NCBI RefSeq assembly: GCF_002332425.1
Contig: NZ_NRGS01000019.1
Coordinates: forward strand, 62,001 to 126,000
DNA from: Brachybacterium alimentarium
GTDB lineage: Bacteria; Actinomycetota; Actinomycetes; Actinomycetales; Dermabacteraceae
Direction of reading: 5' to 3'
DNA: 64,000 bases
Below, one piece after another: positions 8,751-16,081 of the stretch. The notes under the pieces are model-generated. The model was not told where the DNA came from. It saw nothing but the letters and a program-made list of their open reading frames with translations, and searched no databases. The first letter of the stretch is position 1, and every line of letters begins with the position of its first letter. The position numbers were made by a program, and so were the translations under genes.

Positions 8751-9000
8751 CGGTCGCGCCAGCCGCTCCACGCGCAGCCAGGTCGGCCGCGCCAGCCGCT
8801 CCACGCGCAGCCAGGCCGGTCGCGCCAGCCGCTCCACGCGCAGCCAGGCCGGCCGCGCCACGCACGGGCCGACCAGCTGCTCCGTGCACGGCCCGACCAG
8901 CCGCTCCGCGCGCAGCCAGGCCAGCCTCTCCGCGCATGGCCCCGCTGGCCAGCTGCTCCGCGCACAGCCGGGCCAGCCGTGCCGCGCGCAGCCCGGCGCG
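8751..9000. repeat. 33-bp minisatellite
   Basis: Three near-identical 33-bp units at 8751-8783, 8784-8816 and 8817-8849 (core GCCGCTCCACGCGCAGCCAG) are followed by about 150 bp of progressively diverged copies up to the DAHP synthase stop. The period is a multiple of three, which keeps several frames open, but no start signal is present. Confidence 0.85.
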
Positions 9001-9004
9001 CAGG

Positions 9005-10138
9005 TCAGCTCCTGTCACGGCGTCGCCGGACTCCCCCGGCGAGCGCCCGCAGCACACCCTCGGTGGTCTCCCATGCCATGCACTTGTCGGTCACCGACTG
9101 GCCGCGCACGAGCCCGTCGGGGCCCGAGTCCACGTCGAGGGTCTGCGCGCCGGCGACGAGGTTGCTCTCGAGCATGACCCCGGCGACCGCTGCGCCGTCC
9201 ACCGCGATCTGGTCGGCGAGCATCGTGGCGACCTCGGCCTGGCGCACGTGGTCCTTGCCGGAGTTGCCGTGGCTGGCGTCGATCACGAGCCGCGCCGGCA
9301 GACCCTGCGCGGCGAGGCGGTCGGCGGCGGTGCGCACCGGCGCCGGGCCCCAGTTCGGGCCGTCGGTCCCGCCTCGGAGGATCAGGTTCGCGTCGGCGTT
9401 GCCGGTGGTGGAGACCAGGCTCGCCCGCCCGTCGGCCCCGATCCCGAGGAAGGACTGCGGTGCCGAGGCCGCCGCGACCGCGTCGAGCGCGACCTGGATG
9501 GCTCCGTCGGTGCCGTTCTTGAAGCCGATCGGCATCGACAGTCCCGAGGCGAGCTGGCGGTGGATCTGGGATTCGGTGGTGCGGGCCCCGATCGCACCCC
9601 AGCTGATGAGATCCGCGATGTACTGCGGGCTGATCGGTTCGAGGAACTCGGTGGCGCAGGGCAGGCCGAGCGCGGTCACCTCGCGCAGGAAAGCACGGGC
9701 CGTGCGCAGGCCGCCCTCGATGTCGTGGCTGCCGTTGAGGTGCGGGTCGTTGATCAGACCCTTCCAGCCGATGGTGGTGCGCGGCTTCTCGAAGTAGGTG
9801 CGCATCACCAGCAGCAGGTCATCGCCCATCTCCGCCTGGACGCCGGCGAGCAGGCGGGCGTAGTCGAGCCCGGCCTCGGGGTCGTGGATGGAGCAGGGGC
9901 CGACGACCACCAGCAGGCGGTCGTCCTCGCCGGAGAGCACCGCTCGGACGGCGTCGCGGTGGCCTGCGATCTGGTCGGCGTGCTCCGGTCGCAGGGGCAG
10001 CTCGGCGAGCAGCTCGTGCGGGGTGGGCAGCGGCGTGAGGCTCGAGATGTGCCGGTCGGACGTGCTGACCGGGGCCGACGAGGTGGGATCCTGCGAGGCG
10101 CTGGCCTGCGCGGTGGATGCGGTGTCGAGAATCGTCAT
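9005..10138 (-). CDS. aroF: DAHP synthase, class I (aromatic pathway entry)
   Basis: A 377-aa 3-deoxy-D-arabino-heptulosonate-7-phosphate synthase of the class I (AroF/AroG/AroH) family, condensing phosphoenolpyruvate and erythrose-4-phosphate at the entry to the shikimate pathway. A Ser/Thr-rich N-terminal ~40 residues precede VVVGPCSIHDP (metal Cys near residue 80), MRTYFEKPRTTIGWKG, GARTTESQIHRQLASGL, PIGFKNGTDG and IDASHGNSGKDH. RBS AAGGA lies about 11 bases before the ATG. A leaderless aromatic-rich peptide and a stem-loop precede it, so expression is probably controlled by ribosome-mediated attenuation. The exact isozyme letter cannot be derived from sequence; AroF is used loosely. Confidence 0.93.
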   Translation of the reverse strand: MTILDTASTAQASASQDPTSSAPVSTSDRHISSLTPLPTPHELLAELPLRPEHADQIAGHRDAVRAVLSGEDDRLLVVVGPCSIHDPEAGLDYARLLAGVQAEMGDDLLLVMRTYFEKPRTTIGWKGLINDPHLNGSHDIEGGLRTARAFLREVTALGLPCATEFLEPISPQYIADLISWGAIGARTTESQIHRQLASGLSMPIGFKNGTDGAIQVALDAVAAASAPQSFLGIGADGRASLVSTTGNADANLILRGGTDGPNWGPAPVRTAADRLAAQGLPARLVIDASHGNSGKDHVRQAEVATMLADQIAVDGAAVAGVMLESNLVAGAQTLDVDSGPDGLVRGQSVTDKCMAWETTEGVLRALAGGVRRRRDRS

Positions 10139-10195
10139 GGGTCCTGTCCTTGGGGAGGGGCGGACCCGATGCTCAGAGCCCGCCGGGAATGGCGA

Positions 10196-10219
10196 AGGGC
10201 AGAGCGGATGCTCTGCCCT
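10196..10219 (-). terminator. Attenuator stem-loop upstream of aroF
   Basis: Perfect 10-bp stem (arms AGGGCAGAGC and GCTCTGCCCT on the transcript) with loop ATCC, 24 bases after the leader-peptide stop and about 57 bases before the aroF ATG. A flanking CAGAGCCGCC just upstream can pair with GGCGGGCTCTG just downstream, and its CAGAGC can also compete for GCTCTG in the stem. Mutually exclusive folds are therefore possible, as an attenuator needs. No T-run follows, so a translational mode cannot be excluded. Confidence 0.7.
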
Positions 10220-10243
10220 GGCGGCTCTGAAGGGGTGGGGACG

Positions 10244-10303
10244 CTATGGCATCGCCGGCCCCTCCAGGGCCGACTTCGCATAGGTAAACCACCGATTCAT
10301 CAT
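10244..10303 (-). CDS. Aromatic leader peptide (attenuator) of aroF
   Basis: A 19-residue open frame, MMNRWFTYAKSALEGPAMP, placing Trp, Phe and Tyr within four residues directly after the start. This is what a ribosome sensing charged aromatic tRNAs would read. It lies 105 bases upstream of aroF on the same strand, starts exactly where transcription is predicted to begin (leaderless) and is followed by a strong stem-loop. It resembles in principle the AroR leader peptide described upstream of aroF in Corynebacterium glutamicum. The function is inferred from architecture. Confidence 0.75.
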   Translation of the reverse strand: MMNRWFTYAKSALEGPAMP

Positions 10304-10309
10304 GCGGGG

Positions 10310-10346
10310 ACTGTACCCCGGATGCGCGTCCTGTCGAATCGACAGG
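10310..10346 (-). promoter_or_regulatory. Leaderless promoter with palindrome for aroF leader
   Basis: On the minus strand TTCGAC (10333-10338) and TACAGT (10310-10315) are separated by 17 bp, with six bases between TACAGT and the leader-peptide ATG. Transcription would thus start at or next to the ATG. A palindrome CCTGTCGAATCGACAGG (10330-10346, 8-bp arms, odd centre) covers the -35 box and is a candidate operator. Confidence 0.6.
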
Positions 10347-10531
10347 TCATCGGGTGGTCCCGCAGCACATCGCGCACGGTGCTCGGCGCCTCGTGGCCCG
10401 ACCTCTCGGTCCGGCTCGGAAACACGGCAGGACAGCCTCCGATCCTGGGCAGACCAGGAGAAACGGCCTATGGTGGAGGAAGGGTCCATCGCCGGACCGG
10501 CGGGGACCGTCGTTCATTGGAGGGTAGTCCC

Positions 10532-12481
10532 ATGCCGAGCACCATCGCTCAGAAGCTCATCGCCTCTCACCTCGTCGATGGCGATCTCGCCCCCGGGTCC
10601 GAGATCGGCCTGAAGGTCGACCAGACCCTCACCCAGGACGCCACCGGCACCATGGTGATGCTGGAGCTCGAAGCGATGGGGCTGGACCGGATCCGCACCG
10701 AGCTGTCGGTCCAGTACGTCGACCACAACCTGTTGCAGACCGACGAGAAGAACCCCGACGACCACCTCTTCCTGCAGTCCGCGGCCGAACGGTACGGGCT
10801 GTGGTTCTCCAAGGCCGGCAACGGCGTCTCCCACCCGGTGCACCAGGCTCACTTCGGCCGCCCCGGCGCGACGCTGATCGGCTCGGACTCCCACACCTGC
10901 GCGGCCGGAGCCCTCGGCATGCTCGCGATCGGCGTGGGCGGCCTGGAGATCGCGATGGCGATGGCCGGCCAGCCGCTGTACGTGACAATGCCGGAGATCT
11001 GGGGCGTGGAGCTGACCGGCGAGCTGCCGGACTGGGTCTCCGCGAAGGACGTGGTGCTGGAGATGCTGCGCCGCCACGGCGTCAGCGGCGGCGTGGGCCG
11101 CATCATCGAGTACCACGGCGAGGGCCTGAAGCAGCTCACCGCGATGGACCGCCACGTCATCGCGAACATGGGCGCGGAGCTGGGCGCCACCGCGACGGTG
11201 TTCCCGGCCGACGACGCCGTGCGCGACTACCTCACCGCCGTCGGCCGCGCCGACGAGTTCGAGCGCTGGGAGGCCGACGAGGGTGCCCAGTACGACCTCA
11301 CCGAGCACATCGACCTCTCCTCCCTCGAGCCGCTGATCGCGAAGCCCTCCTCCCCCGGCAACGTGGTGACCGTCGCCGAGGCCGCGGGCGAGGAGGTCTT
11401 CCAGGTGGTCGTGGGCTCTTCGGCCAACCCCGGGCTGCGGGACTTCGCGGCGGTCGCCGAGATCCTCGATGGCCAGCAGAGCCATTCCGAGGTGTCGGTG
11501 GACATCAACCCCACCTCCCGCGAGGTGCTCGCCGACCTCATCACCGGCGGCTGGCTCACCTCGCTGGTGAGCGCCGGCGCCCGGATCCACCAGTCCGGCT
11601 GCATGGGCTGCATCGGCATGGGGCAGGCGCCGGCGAGCGGCCGCAACTCCCTGCGCACCATGCCGCGGAACTTCCCCGGCCGCTCGGGCACGGAGGAGGA
11701 CGCCGTGTGGCTGTGCTCCCCCGAGACCGCAGCCGCAGCGGCGCTGACCGGGAAGATCACCGATCCGCGCACCCTCACGGAGACGCACGGCATCGCCGCT
11801 CCGCACCCGCGCATGCCCGATCGCTACGCGCACATCCCGGACATGCTCCTCGCTCCCCTGCCTGCCGAGGAGGCGGCGAAGGTCGAGCTGGTGAAGGGAC
11901 CGAACATCTCCTCCCTGCCGGACTTCGCCCCGCTCGAGGACCACCTCGAGGTCCCGGCGATCCTGGTGATGGGCGACGACGTCTCCACCGACGAGATCCT
12001 GCAGGCCGGCTCCCGGGTGCTGCCCTTCCGCAGCAACATCCCGAAGATCTCCGACTTCGCCTTCACCCGCATCGATCCCGAATATCCCGCGCGGGCCAAG
12101 GCCACCGAAGGCGGGCACGTCGTGATCGCGGGGAAGAACTACGGGCAGGGCTCCTCGCGCGAGCACGCGGTGATCGCCCCGCGGTACCTGGGCCTGAAGG
12201 CCGTGATCGCGGTGAGCTTCGCGCGGATCCACTGGCAGAACCTCGCCAACTTCGGGATCCTCGCCCTCGAGTTCGACGATCCGGCGGATCTCGAGCAGAT
12301 CACGCGCGACGACGTGGTGGTGCTCGACGGCGTGCATGAGGCGCTGCAGAGCGGCACGCAGCTGACCGCGACGATCGGCGGCCGCGAGGTGGGGGTCCAC
12401 CACCGGCTCTCGGATCGCCAGGTGGAGATGATCCTGGCCGGCGGGCGCATCCCGCTCGCCGCCCGCGAAGTGACGAGCTGA
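10532..12481 (+). CDS. Aconitate hydratase (aconitase family, ~650-aa type)
   Basis: A 649-aa aconitase-superfamily protein, probably interconverting citrate and isocitrate. The N-terminal domains carry DQTLTQDATGTMVMLELEAM, VDHN, NGVSHPVHQ and GSDSHTCAAGALGMLAIGVGG. GCMGCIGMGQAP near residues 365-376 supplies two cluster cysteines. The swivel domain has GDDVSTDEI, FRSNIP, NYGQGSSREHA and SFARIHWQNL. The position that normally gives the third Fe-S ligand (GSCTN) reads GSSANP here. The start at 10532 has GGAGGG nine bases upstream; a much longer frame upstream runs through repeats and is not coding. It is divergent from the aroF leader. The AcnA/AcnB names are avoided because this is a separate subfamily. 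Confidence 0.87.
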   Translation: MPSTIAQKLIASHLVDGDLAPGSEIGLKVDQTLTQDATGTMVMLELEAMGLDRIRTELSVQYVDHNLLQTDEKNPDDHLFLQSAAERYGLWFSKAGNGVSHPVHQAHFGRPGATLIGSDSHTCAAGALGMLAIGVGGLEIAMAMAGQPLYVTMPEIWGVELTGELPDWVSAKDVVLEMLRRHGVSGGVGRIIEYHGEGLKQLTAMDRHVIANMGAELGATATVFPADDAVRDYLTAVGRADEFERWEADEGAQYDLTEHIDLSSLEPLIAKPSSPGNVVTVAEAAGEEVFQVVVGSSANPGLRDFAAVAEILDGQQSHSEVSVDINPTSREVLADLITGGWLTSLVSAGARIHQSGCMGCIGMGQAPASGRNSLRTMPRNFPGRSGTEEDAVWLCSPETAAAAALTGKITDPRTLTETHGIAAPHPRMPDRYAHIPDMLLAPLPAEEAAKVELVKGPNISSLPDFAPLEDHLEVPAILVMGDDVSTDEILQAGSRVLPFRSNIPKISDFAFTRIDPEYPARAKATEGGHVVIAGKNYGQGSSREHAVIAPRYLGLKAVIAVSFARIHWQNLANFGILALEFDDPADLEQITRDDVVVLDGVHEALQSGTQLTATIGGREVGVHHRLSDRQVEMILAGGRIPLAAREVTS

Positions 12482-12494
12482 GCGGGGCCGAGCG

Positions 12495-13649
12495 TCAGCG
12501 TCGGGTCGCCCCGGCGGCCTTCGCCGCCGGGGCGACCCGCAGGCGCCACAGCGTGGTGATCTCCTGGCGGCGGGCCGCGTGCAGCACGTCCTTGGGGTCA
12601 TCGGCCCGGGAATGCCGGGCCGGGGTCGAGTCGGTGTCGACGACCTCCAGCCCGGACCGACGGAACATCTCCCTCAGCTGCTCGCGGCTGCGCAGGCCCA
12701 GGTGCTCGGCGAGGTCGGAGAGCACCAGCCAGCCCTCGCCGCCCGGCCGCAGGTGCTCGCCGAGCCCCTCGAGGAAGCGGCTGAGCATGCTCGAGCGCTC
12801 GTCGTAGATCGCCAGCTCGAGAGCGGACGTCGGCTCGCCCGGCAGCCAGGGCGGATTGCAGACGATCAGATCCGCCCGGCCCGGCGGGAAGAGGTCCGTC
12901 TCCAGCACCGAGACGCTGTCCTCCAGGCCCAGGCGCTGCATGTTCTCCTTCGCGCACTCCACCGCGCGGGAGTTGATGTCCGTGGCGACCACGCGGGCCG
13001 CACCGCGCTTGGCGAGGATCGCGGCCAGAACGCCGGTGCCCGTGCCGAGATCCACGGCGTCCGCTCCCCCCGGCACCTCGGGCATCGGGGCCCGGGCCAC
13101 CAGGTCGACGTACTCGGACCGCGAGGGCGAGAACACGCTGTGGCGCGGGTGGACGCGCGCGCCGAGCGCCGGGACGGGCACTCCCTGCTGGTGCCATTGG
13201 TAGGCGCTGAGCACACCCTGCAGCTCGGTGAGCGAGACCAGGGTGCGCTCCTCCAGCTCCCCGTACGCCTCCCGGCAGGCGTCGGAGACGTCCGGAGCGC
13301 GCCGCAGGGAGAGCCGTGCGCCGGGTTCGAGGAGCACGACGATCCCGCCGAGCACTTCGGCCCGTTCGGCGCGCTCGGCGCGATGCGCGCGGAACAGCGC
13401 AGCGATGTCGAGGTTCTTGGAGATCACCCGGTGATCGATGCGGCGCGAGACCGCCTTCAGCAGCTGCCGGGCACCGTGGAAATCGCCTCGCCACAACAGT
13501 CCGCTGCCGCCGCGCAGGCGGCGCAGGGCGGCGTTCGCGGTGAGGAAGTCGTTCACGATCTCGACGCGCGCGGGCGGCGGGGCGCCGTTCTCGGAGCGCC
13601 AGCGCGCCGACTGCTCGACACCGTTCTCGGACCAGCTGACCATGGACAT
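12495..13649 (-). CDS. Class I SAM-dependent methyltransferase (RsmC/HemK-like)
   Basis: A 384-aa protein with an N-terminal ~200-residue domain and a C-terminal Rossmann methyltransferase domain. VDLGTGTGVLAAILA is the SAM-binding motif, VVATDINSRAVECAKENM is motif II and NPPW is the motif typical of enzymes methylating planar amino groups (N6-adenine in rRNA, or glutamine in release factors). The two-domain layout resembles RsmC/RlmG-type rRNA guanine methyltransferases. The ATG at 13649 has GGGAGGA six bases upstream, which decides it over a longer frame. Its last codons form one arm of a strong terminator hairpin shared with the convergent aconitase gene. Confidence 0.82.
   Translation of the reverse strand: MSMVSWSENGVEQSARWRSENGAPPPARVEIVNDFLTANAALRRLRGGSGLLWRGDFHGARQLLKAVSRRIDHRVISKNLDIAALFRAHRAERAERAEVLGGIVVLLEPGARLSLRRAPDVSDACREAYGELEERTLVSLTELQGVLSAYQWHQQGVPVPALGARVHPRHSVFSPSRSEYVDLVARAPMPEVPGGADAVDLGTGTGVLAAILAKRGAARVVATDINSRAVECAKENMQRLGLEDSVSVLETDLFPPGRADLIVCNPPWLPGEPTSALELAIYDERSSMLSRFLEGLGEHLRPGGEGWLVLSDLAEHLGLRSREQLREMFRRSGLEVVDTDSTPARHSRADDPKDVLHAARRQEITTLWRLRVAPAAKAAGATRR
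12503..12538. terminator. Bidirectional terminator inside methyltransferase 3' end
   Basis: Perfect 16-bp stem GGGTCGCCCCGGCGGC / GCCGCCGGGGCGACCC with a four-base loop CTTC. It sits 22 bases after the aconitase stop and overlaps the final codons of the convergent methyltransferase gene. Confidence 0.85.
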
Positions 13650-13816
13650 ACGGATCCTCCCAGGACGCCGAGCAAGATCTCCCGTCCGGCCGTCCATCAT
13701 CTCAGAGTTCCCGCGCCGCCGTGCCGGTTGCGCATCCCGGCAGGCCCGAGCGGGTGACTGCCCCGCTTCTGCGGCCGGAACGACCGAAAGGTCTGTCGCG
13801 GGCGCCTCGTGGTTCC

Positions 13817-13860
13817 TATACTCGGCGTCACGCACGGAATTCGGCATCACGCACGGAATC
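13817..13860 (+). promoter_or_regulatory. Candidate csbD promoter and 19-bp tandem repeat
   Basis: A strong TATACT hexamer (13817-13822) is followed at once by two tandem 19-bp copies (13823-13841 and 13842-13860, core CACGCACGGAAT, 17 of 19 identical). It lies 31 bases before csbD. No convincing -35 box of the main sigma factor is seen; a stress sigma factor is possible. Confidence 0.45.
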
Positions 13861-13890
13861 CGTGGTCACCTCAACACCGGGAGGTATTCG

Positions 13891-14097
13891 ATGAACACTG
13901 ATGACAAGTTCGAGAACGCGAAGGACAAGGTCGGCGGCCAGGCCAAGGAAGGCCTCGGCAAGGTCACCGGTGACAAGGAGACCCAGGCCGAGGGCCAGGC
14001 CCAGCAGGGCAAGGCCGACGCCAAGGACAAGCTCCAGGACGCCCGCGACACCGTGAAGGGTGCGATCGACGGCGTCTTCGGCAACAAGGACAAGTGA
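13891..14097 (+). CDS. CsbD-family stress protein
   Basis: A 68-aa, highly charged, Lys/Asp/Gly/Gln-rich protein without hydrophobic segments. It follows the CsbD pattern: KFENAKDKVGGQAKEGLGKV, GDKETQAEGQAQQGKADAKD, ending DTVKGAIDGVFGNKDK. The family is small, predicted helical or partly disordered, and in Bacillus belongs to the general stress (SigB) regulon; its molecular role is not settled. GGGAGG lies six bases before the ATG. It is a single-gene unit with a strong hairpin terminator 53 bases downstream. Confidence 0.92.
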   Translation: MNTDDKFENAKDKVGGQAKEGLGKVTGDKETQAEGQAQQGKADAKDKLQDARDTVKGAIDGVFGNKDK

Positions 14098-14149
14098 CCT
14101 GCGAGAACGCATGATCTGCGCCGACCGGACCTCCGGCGCGCTCTGATCC

Positions 14150-14180
14150 GAGGGCGGCTCCACCTGGTGGGGCCGCCCTC
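14150..14180 (+). terminator. csbD terminator
   Basis: Stem GAGGGCGGC / GCCGCCCTC extended inward by CCACC / GGTGG, giving a nearly continuous ~14-bp helix after csbD. A short GTCGTCC follows. Confidence 0.75.
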
Positions 14181-14225
14181 GTCGTCCCCGGAAGGTCGGA
14201 CCCGCCCCTCGACAGGAAGTGCGCG

Positions 14226-14930
14226 ATGACGCCACGAGAGCAGGACCAGCACAGCCATTCCCTGCACAGCCGACCTCAGCGAGTCCGGGTCCAACAGTTC
14301 GGTGTCTCCCTCGACGGCATCGGCGCCGGCGAGGACCAGACGCTCGAGCGCCCCTTCGGCAGGGGACGCTTCGGAGACATCGACCCCGGCGAGCTGTTCC
14401 GCTGGGCGGGCGCGACCGCGAGCTGGACGCTGCGCACCGAGCCGGGCGGGTCACGCGGCCTGGAGGACTACCTCCTGCGCGACTACAGCCACGGGATCGG
14501 TGCCGAGATCATGGGCCGCAACAAGTTCGGCCCGGTGCGCGGCCCGTGGCCCGATGAGGACTGGACGGGCTGGTGGGGCGATGAGCCCCCGTTCCGCTGC
14601 CCCGTCTTCGTGCTCACCCACCATCGGCGACCCTCGTTCACGCTCGCCGACACCACGTTCCACTTCCTCGACGCCACCCCGCAAGAGGCGCTGCAGCAGG
14701 CGCTCACGGCGGCCGACGGGAAGGACGTGCGCATCGGAGGCGGGGTCTCCACGGTCCGCCAGTTCTTGGACGCCGACCTCATCGACGAGATGCACGTGGC
14801 GATCGCTCCGCTCGAGTTCGGCAGCGGCCTGAAGCTGTGGGACGCCCCGGAGGACCTCACCGACCGCTTCCACCTGGAGAAGATCCCTGCCCCCAGCGGC
14901 GCCACGCACTGCTTCTTCTGGCGGCGGTGA
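14226..14930 (+). CDS. DHFR-fold reductase family protein (RibD C-terminal type)
   Basis: A 234-aa member of the dihydrofolate reductase/RibD C-terminal superfamily. The hallmarks are the N-terminal FGVSLDGIGAGEDQTLERPFG, GAEIMGRNKFG in the middle, CPVFVLTHHRRPS, and the NADPH-binding IGGGVSTVRQFLDADLIDEMHV near residues 175-197. A C-terminal FGSGLKLWD is followed by GATHCFFWRR. The ~20-residue His/Gln-rich N-terminus (HSHSLHSRPQ) could be outside the fold. Family members are often annotated as dihydrofolate reductase-like but the substrates are mostly unknown. AGGAAG lies eight bases before the ATG. The gene stands alone. Confidence 0.85.
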   Translation: MTPREQDQHSHSLHSRPQRVRVQQFGVSLDGIGAGEDQTLERPFGRGRFGDIDPGELFRWAGATASWTLRTEPGGSRGLEDYLLRDYSHGIGAEIMGRNKFGPVRGPWPDEDWTGWWGDEPPFRCPVFVLTHHRRPSFTLADTTFHFLDATPQEALQQALTAADGKDVRIGGGVSTVRQFLDADLIDEMHVAIAPLEFGSGLKLWDAPEDLTDRFHLEKIPAPSGATHCFFWRR

Positions 14931-14947
14931 GCACCCGGAGCCACCTC

Positions 14948-15005
14948 GCGACGAAGTGAGCGACGAAGTGAGCGACGGGGTGAGCGACGAGGTGAGCGAC
15001 GGGGA
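14948..15005. repeat. 12-bp tandem repeat
   Basis: Nearly five units of 12 bp (GCGACGAAGTGA, with GGGG/GAGG variants) between the convergent reductase and SorC regulator genes. It is non-coding. Confidence 0.85.
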
Positions 15006-15069
15006 GCGGCGACGGGTGGGCGCGGGGATAGAGGCTGGCACGGAGGCAGTGACGCCTGCCGCGTGATGC

Positions 15070-16005
15070 TCAGCCGTCCGCGGCGAGCGCGAGCTCGGCC
15101 GAGCGGACGTCGGTGATGATCACGTGCGCGAGGCCGGCACGGAGGGTGGCGAGCACTCCGCGCTGCTTCCCCTCTCCCCCGCCGATCGCGACCCGCAACG
15201 GCACCGCGCGCAACTCCGCCTCGGGGATGCCGATGAACCGACCCTCGAGCCCGGGGACGCTGCGCCCGTAGATGTCCAGCAGGGTGGTGCCGAACTCGGC
15301 CACCACGCCGCGCTCCTCGAAGGCCTCCCGTTCCCCGTTCTCGGCGAGGACCTGCGCGAGCAGCGAGGAATCGGGCCAGCCGCCGATGGTGAGGAAGGCT
15401 TTGCGGACGTGGCGGAACCGCGCCGTCGTCTCCTTGATCGCCGGGTGGCGGAGGATCGGCGTCGCCTCCGGGTCGATGAGGATCGGCACGTACAGGGGCG
15501 CCGTCGCTGCGCCTGTCGCGCGGCCGATGTTGGAGATGACCTCGACGCCCTCCTCCAGGCGCGGCCAGCCGATGCCCGTCAGCTGGACCACGTCGGCGCT
15601 CGGGAGGGCCTCGATCTCCCGGGAGGCGAGCACGAGCGTGCGGCCCGGCGCGAAGCCGAGCACGTCGTCCTCCTGCACGGTCTCGCGGATCAAGCGGGCG
15701 GTGACCGAGGCGATCACCTCGCGCACCTCGGCGTCGTCCGTGGACCGGGTGGCCACCACCAGCGCGGACTGCAGGCCGAAGCGCTGGGCGAGCTGCGCCG
15801 AGAGATCCACGTCGATCGGCACGGACACCGTCGGGCGCACCTCGATCAGCCCCAGGTCACGGGCGCGTCGCACCATGCGTGCGGTGACGAAGCGCGACTT
15901 GCCGATCTCCTCGGCGATGTCGTTGACGGGGCGCCCGTGGGCGAGGTTCTGCATGGCGACGTAGACGTGCAGGATCTGCTGGTCCAGGGGCATCTGCGCG
16001 CTCAT
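15070..16005 (-). CDS. SorC/DeoR-family sugar-responsive transcriptional regulator
   Basis: A 311-aa regulator. The N-terminal 60 residues are a helix-turn-helix (YVAMQNLAHGRPVNDIAEEIGKSRFVTARMVRRARDLGLIEV). The rest is a sugar-phosphate-binding SorC domain (VLGFAPGRTL, VQLTGIGWP, RAVPLRVAIGGGEGKQRGVLATLRAG). Regulators of this class bind phosphorylated sugars. It is the last gene of the minus-strand block with the phosphodiesterase and ABC genes, 76 bases after the phosphodiesterase, and is the likely regulator of that block. TACCAT sits six bases before the ATG at 16005, so it may also have its own leaderless transcript. Confidence 0.88.
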   Translation of the reverse strand: MSAQMPLDQQILHVYVAMQNLAHGRPVNDIAEEIGKSRFVTARMVRRARDLGLIEVRPTVSVPIDVDLSAQLAQRFGLQSALVVATRSTDDAEVREVIASVTARLIRETVQEDDVLGFAPGRTLVLASREIEALPSADVVQLTGIGWPRLEEGVEVISNIGRATGAATAPLYVPILIDPEATPILRHPAIKETTARFRHVRKAFLTIGGWPDSSLLAQVLAENGEREAFEERGVVAEFGTTLLDIYGRSVPGLEGRFIGIPEAELRAVPLRVAIGGGEGKQRGVLATLRAGLAHVIITDVRSAELALAADG

Positions 16006-16081
16006 ACGGGCATGGTAGTTCCGCGTCCGGGCAGGCGACGGGGGCGGGAGATCATCCACGGGGCACTCTCGGCGCCGACCG

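Larger units (their letters stand above)
8500..9004. other. Non-coding repeat-rich intergenic region
   Basis: No gene is supported between the DUF fusion start and the DAHP synthase stop. The left part (about 8570-8690) has degenerate ~30-bp repeats sharing GCGCGTTTCCCTGCGCCAGC-like cores. An inverted repeat lies at 8691-8741 and a minisatellite fills 8751-9000. Several long open frames run through, but only because the repeat unit is a multiple of three. Confidence 0.7.

Noticed and set aside
8243-9000. CRISPR array
   Set aside because: The 24-bp and 33-bp units are directly adjacent without unique spacers, and no cas genes are present.
8741-10531. Long plus-strand open frame joined to the aconitase N-terminus (over 1200 codons in total)
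   Set aside because: It runs antisense through the DAHP synthase gene and the 33-bp array and has no family similarity; aconitase begins at 10532 with a good ribosome binding site.
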